Of a stretch of DNA of 6,358 nucleotides, positions 5,693 through 6,358 are shown piece after piece. Each line of letters opens with the position of its first letter. The first letter of the stretch is position 1. Position numbers and translations under genes: made by a program. The DNA is from Christensenellaceae bacterium (lineage in GTDB: Bacteria; Bacillota; Clostridia; Christensenellales; Aristaeellaceae): positions 1 through 6,358 of the forward strand of contig JADGQP010000113.1 in NCBI GenBank assembly GCA_017881705.1. Direction: 5' to 3'. The notes beneath the pieces are model-generated. The model saw nothing but the letters and a program-made list of their open reading frames with translations. It had not been told where the DNA came from and made no database searches.

Positions 5693-6358
5693 CAGTTGAG
5701 CCGCTCCCTTCCGCGATCAGGTCGATCGTCTCCTGCAGATGGGAGCCGCCCCGGCAGACACACCGCGGGCAGGACAGCGTAAGCCCGTCGGTGGTAAAGA
5801 TAAAGCGATACAGGTATTCCCCCGTTGCGCCCAGGCTTTTCCCGTCCATTTCAAACACGTTATCATCCCGCCACACGCCCGTTAAAAAACACTCGTTTTC
5901 ATTAAGGCAGTATACACCGTTGTCCACACTGCGCTCGAGTTTTACCAGGAAATGGCGGGCGTTGAGCAGCCAGGCGCCGCCCAGCCCGCAACGGAAAACG
6001 TCCGTCTGCCCGTTCACGGTCAGGCTTAAGCGAAGCATATTATTATCAAAAGTAAAGCGCAGGCTCATCCCGGGGTCCGCGAAGCGGTAGTTCCTGCCAA
6101 ACCATTCGCGCTGCATGGAGGATCGGCTCTGTCCCCCCTTGGGAGCGAGCGTCATCCCGGTTTCGAGTGCGTGGAGTTCGGCATACGCCGCAGAGTTTTC
6201 CGCAAGCGGTTCAGAGGAGAGTTTGGAAAAAATCTCGTCCTCAAAAGCCTTGAGGGCGAAGGTGGAATCGGGCATATCGGACAGGATAACCGCCGTCAGG
6301 TTTTGTTCCGGCAGAATAATCGCGTACTGGCCCCAACCGCCGTCCATGCGATATCCGC
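5673..6358 (-). CDS. C-terminal part of a second beta-lactamase-family serine hydrolase, cut by window edge
   Basis: The frame is open through the right edge (bases 6358 to 5673), so the N-terminal part with the SxxK and YxN motifs is outside. What remains begins GYRMDGGWGQYAIILP, the third-motif strand of the beta-lactamase-like fold, where GGWGQ sits in the position of GGHGQ in the complete hydrolase of this operon. About 85 residues later WFGRNY aligns with WDGTY of that protein and opens a C-terminal domain of about 130 residues, so the two proteins share their architecture and are probably diverged paralogues. A cysteine cluster (CPRCVC) lies near the C-terminus. No membrane segment is seen. 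The gene is the most upstream of the - strand run in this window and overlaps the MFS start by 20 bases. The family call rests on the third motif, the strand pattern after it and the resemblance to the complete neighbour; catalytic residues cannot be checked. Confidence 0.8.
   Translation of the reverse strand, partial: GYRMDGGWGQYAIILPEQNLTAVILSDMPDSTFALKAFEDEIFSKLSSEPLAENSAAYAELHALETGMTLAPKGGQSRSSMQREWFGRNYRFADPGMSLRFTFDNNMLRLSLTVNGQTDVFRCGLGGAWLLNARHFLVKLERSVDNGVYCLNENECFLTGVWRDDNVFEMDGKSLGATGEYLYRFIFTTDGLTLSCPRCVCRGGSHLQETIDLIAEGSGSTDEHRPS
5704..5712 (-). promoter_or_regulatory. Shine-Dalgarno site of the MFS gene, inside the upstream hydrolase
   Basis: On the - strand this reads GGAAGGGAG, ending 11 bases before the ATG at 5692. 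It lies within the coding end of the upstream hydrolase, as expected for overlapping, translationally coupled genes. The spacing is slightly long but the match is strong. Confidence 0.55.

Overview
The window looks like chromosomal DNA of a fairly GC-rich anaerobic bacterium, most likely a Bacillota/Clostridia-type gut or sediment organism. The reasons are an anaerobe-style hybrid-cluster protein next to a small single-cluster ferredoxin, purine-rich Shine-Dalgarno sites, a TTG start, and tightly overlapping genes. No marker gene fixes the taxon, so this is an inference. No tRNA, rRNA, CRISPR array or transposase gene was seen.

Left block (1-1693, + strand): the 3' nine-tenths of hcp (hybrid-cluster protein, also called hydroxylamine reductase) followed after 15 bases by a 62-residue ferredoxin. 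All eight residues that ligate the hybrid Fe-S-O cluster are present in Hcp. The N-terminal cubane-cluster segment lies outside the window. The pair fits an NO/hydroxylamine detoxification unit with its own electron carrier.

Middle (1694-2004): a non-coding gap of 311 bases between two convergent operons, filled with hairpins. A 209-bp imperfect inverted repeat (1729-1937) has GC-rich hairpins at both ends. Inside it are a textbook bidirectional intrinsic terminator (1758-1787) and three smaller stems. It looks like a mobile or amplified palindromic module that also ends transcription from both sides.

Right block (2005-6358, - strand, read right to left): a compact operon-like run of a serine hydrolase of the beta-lactamase/PBP-like (class C, CubicO) family, cut by the window edge, then a 12-helix MFS transporter, a second complete hydrolase of the same family, and a LacI-type repressor as the last gene. 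The first three genes overlap (20 and 8 bases) and the repressor follows after 24 bases, so they are probably co-transcribed and translationally coupled. The arrangement suggests a repressor-controlled system that moves a small molecule across the membrane and hydrolyses or modifies it. The substrate cannot be read from the sequence.

The promoters of both operons lie outside the window. The two blocks show no obvious functional link to each other.
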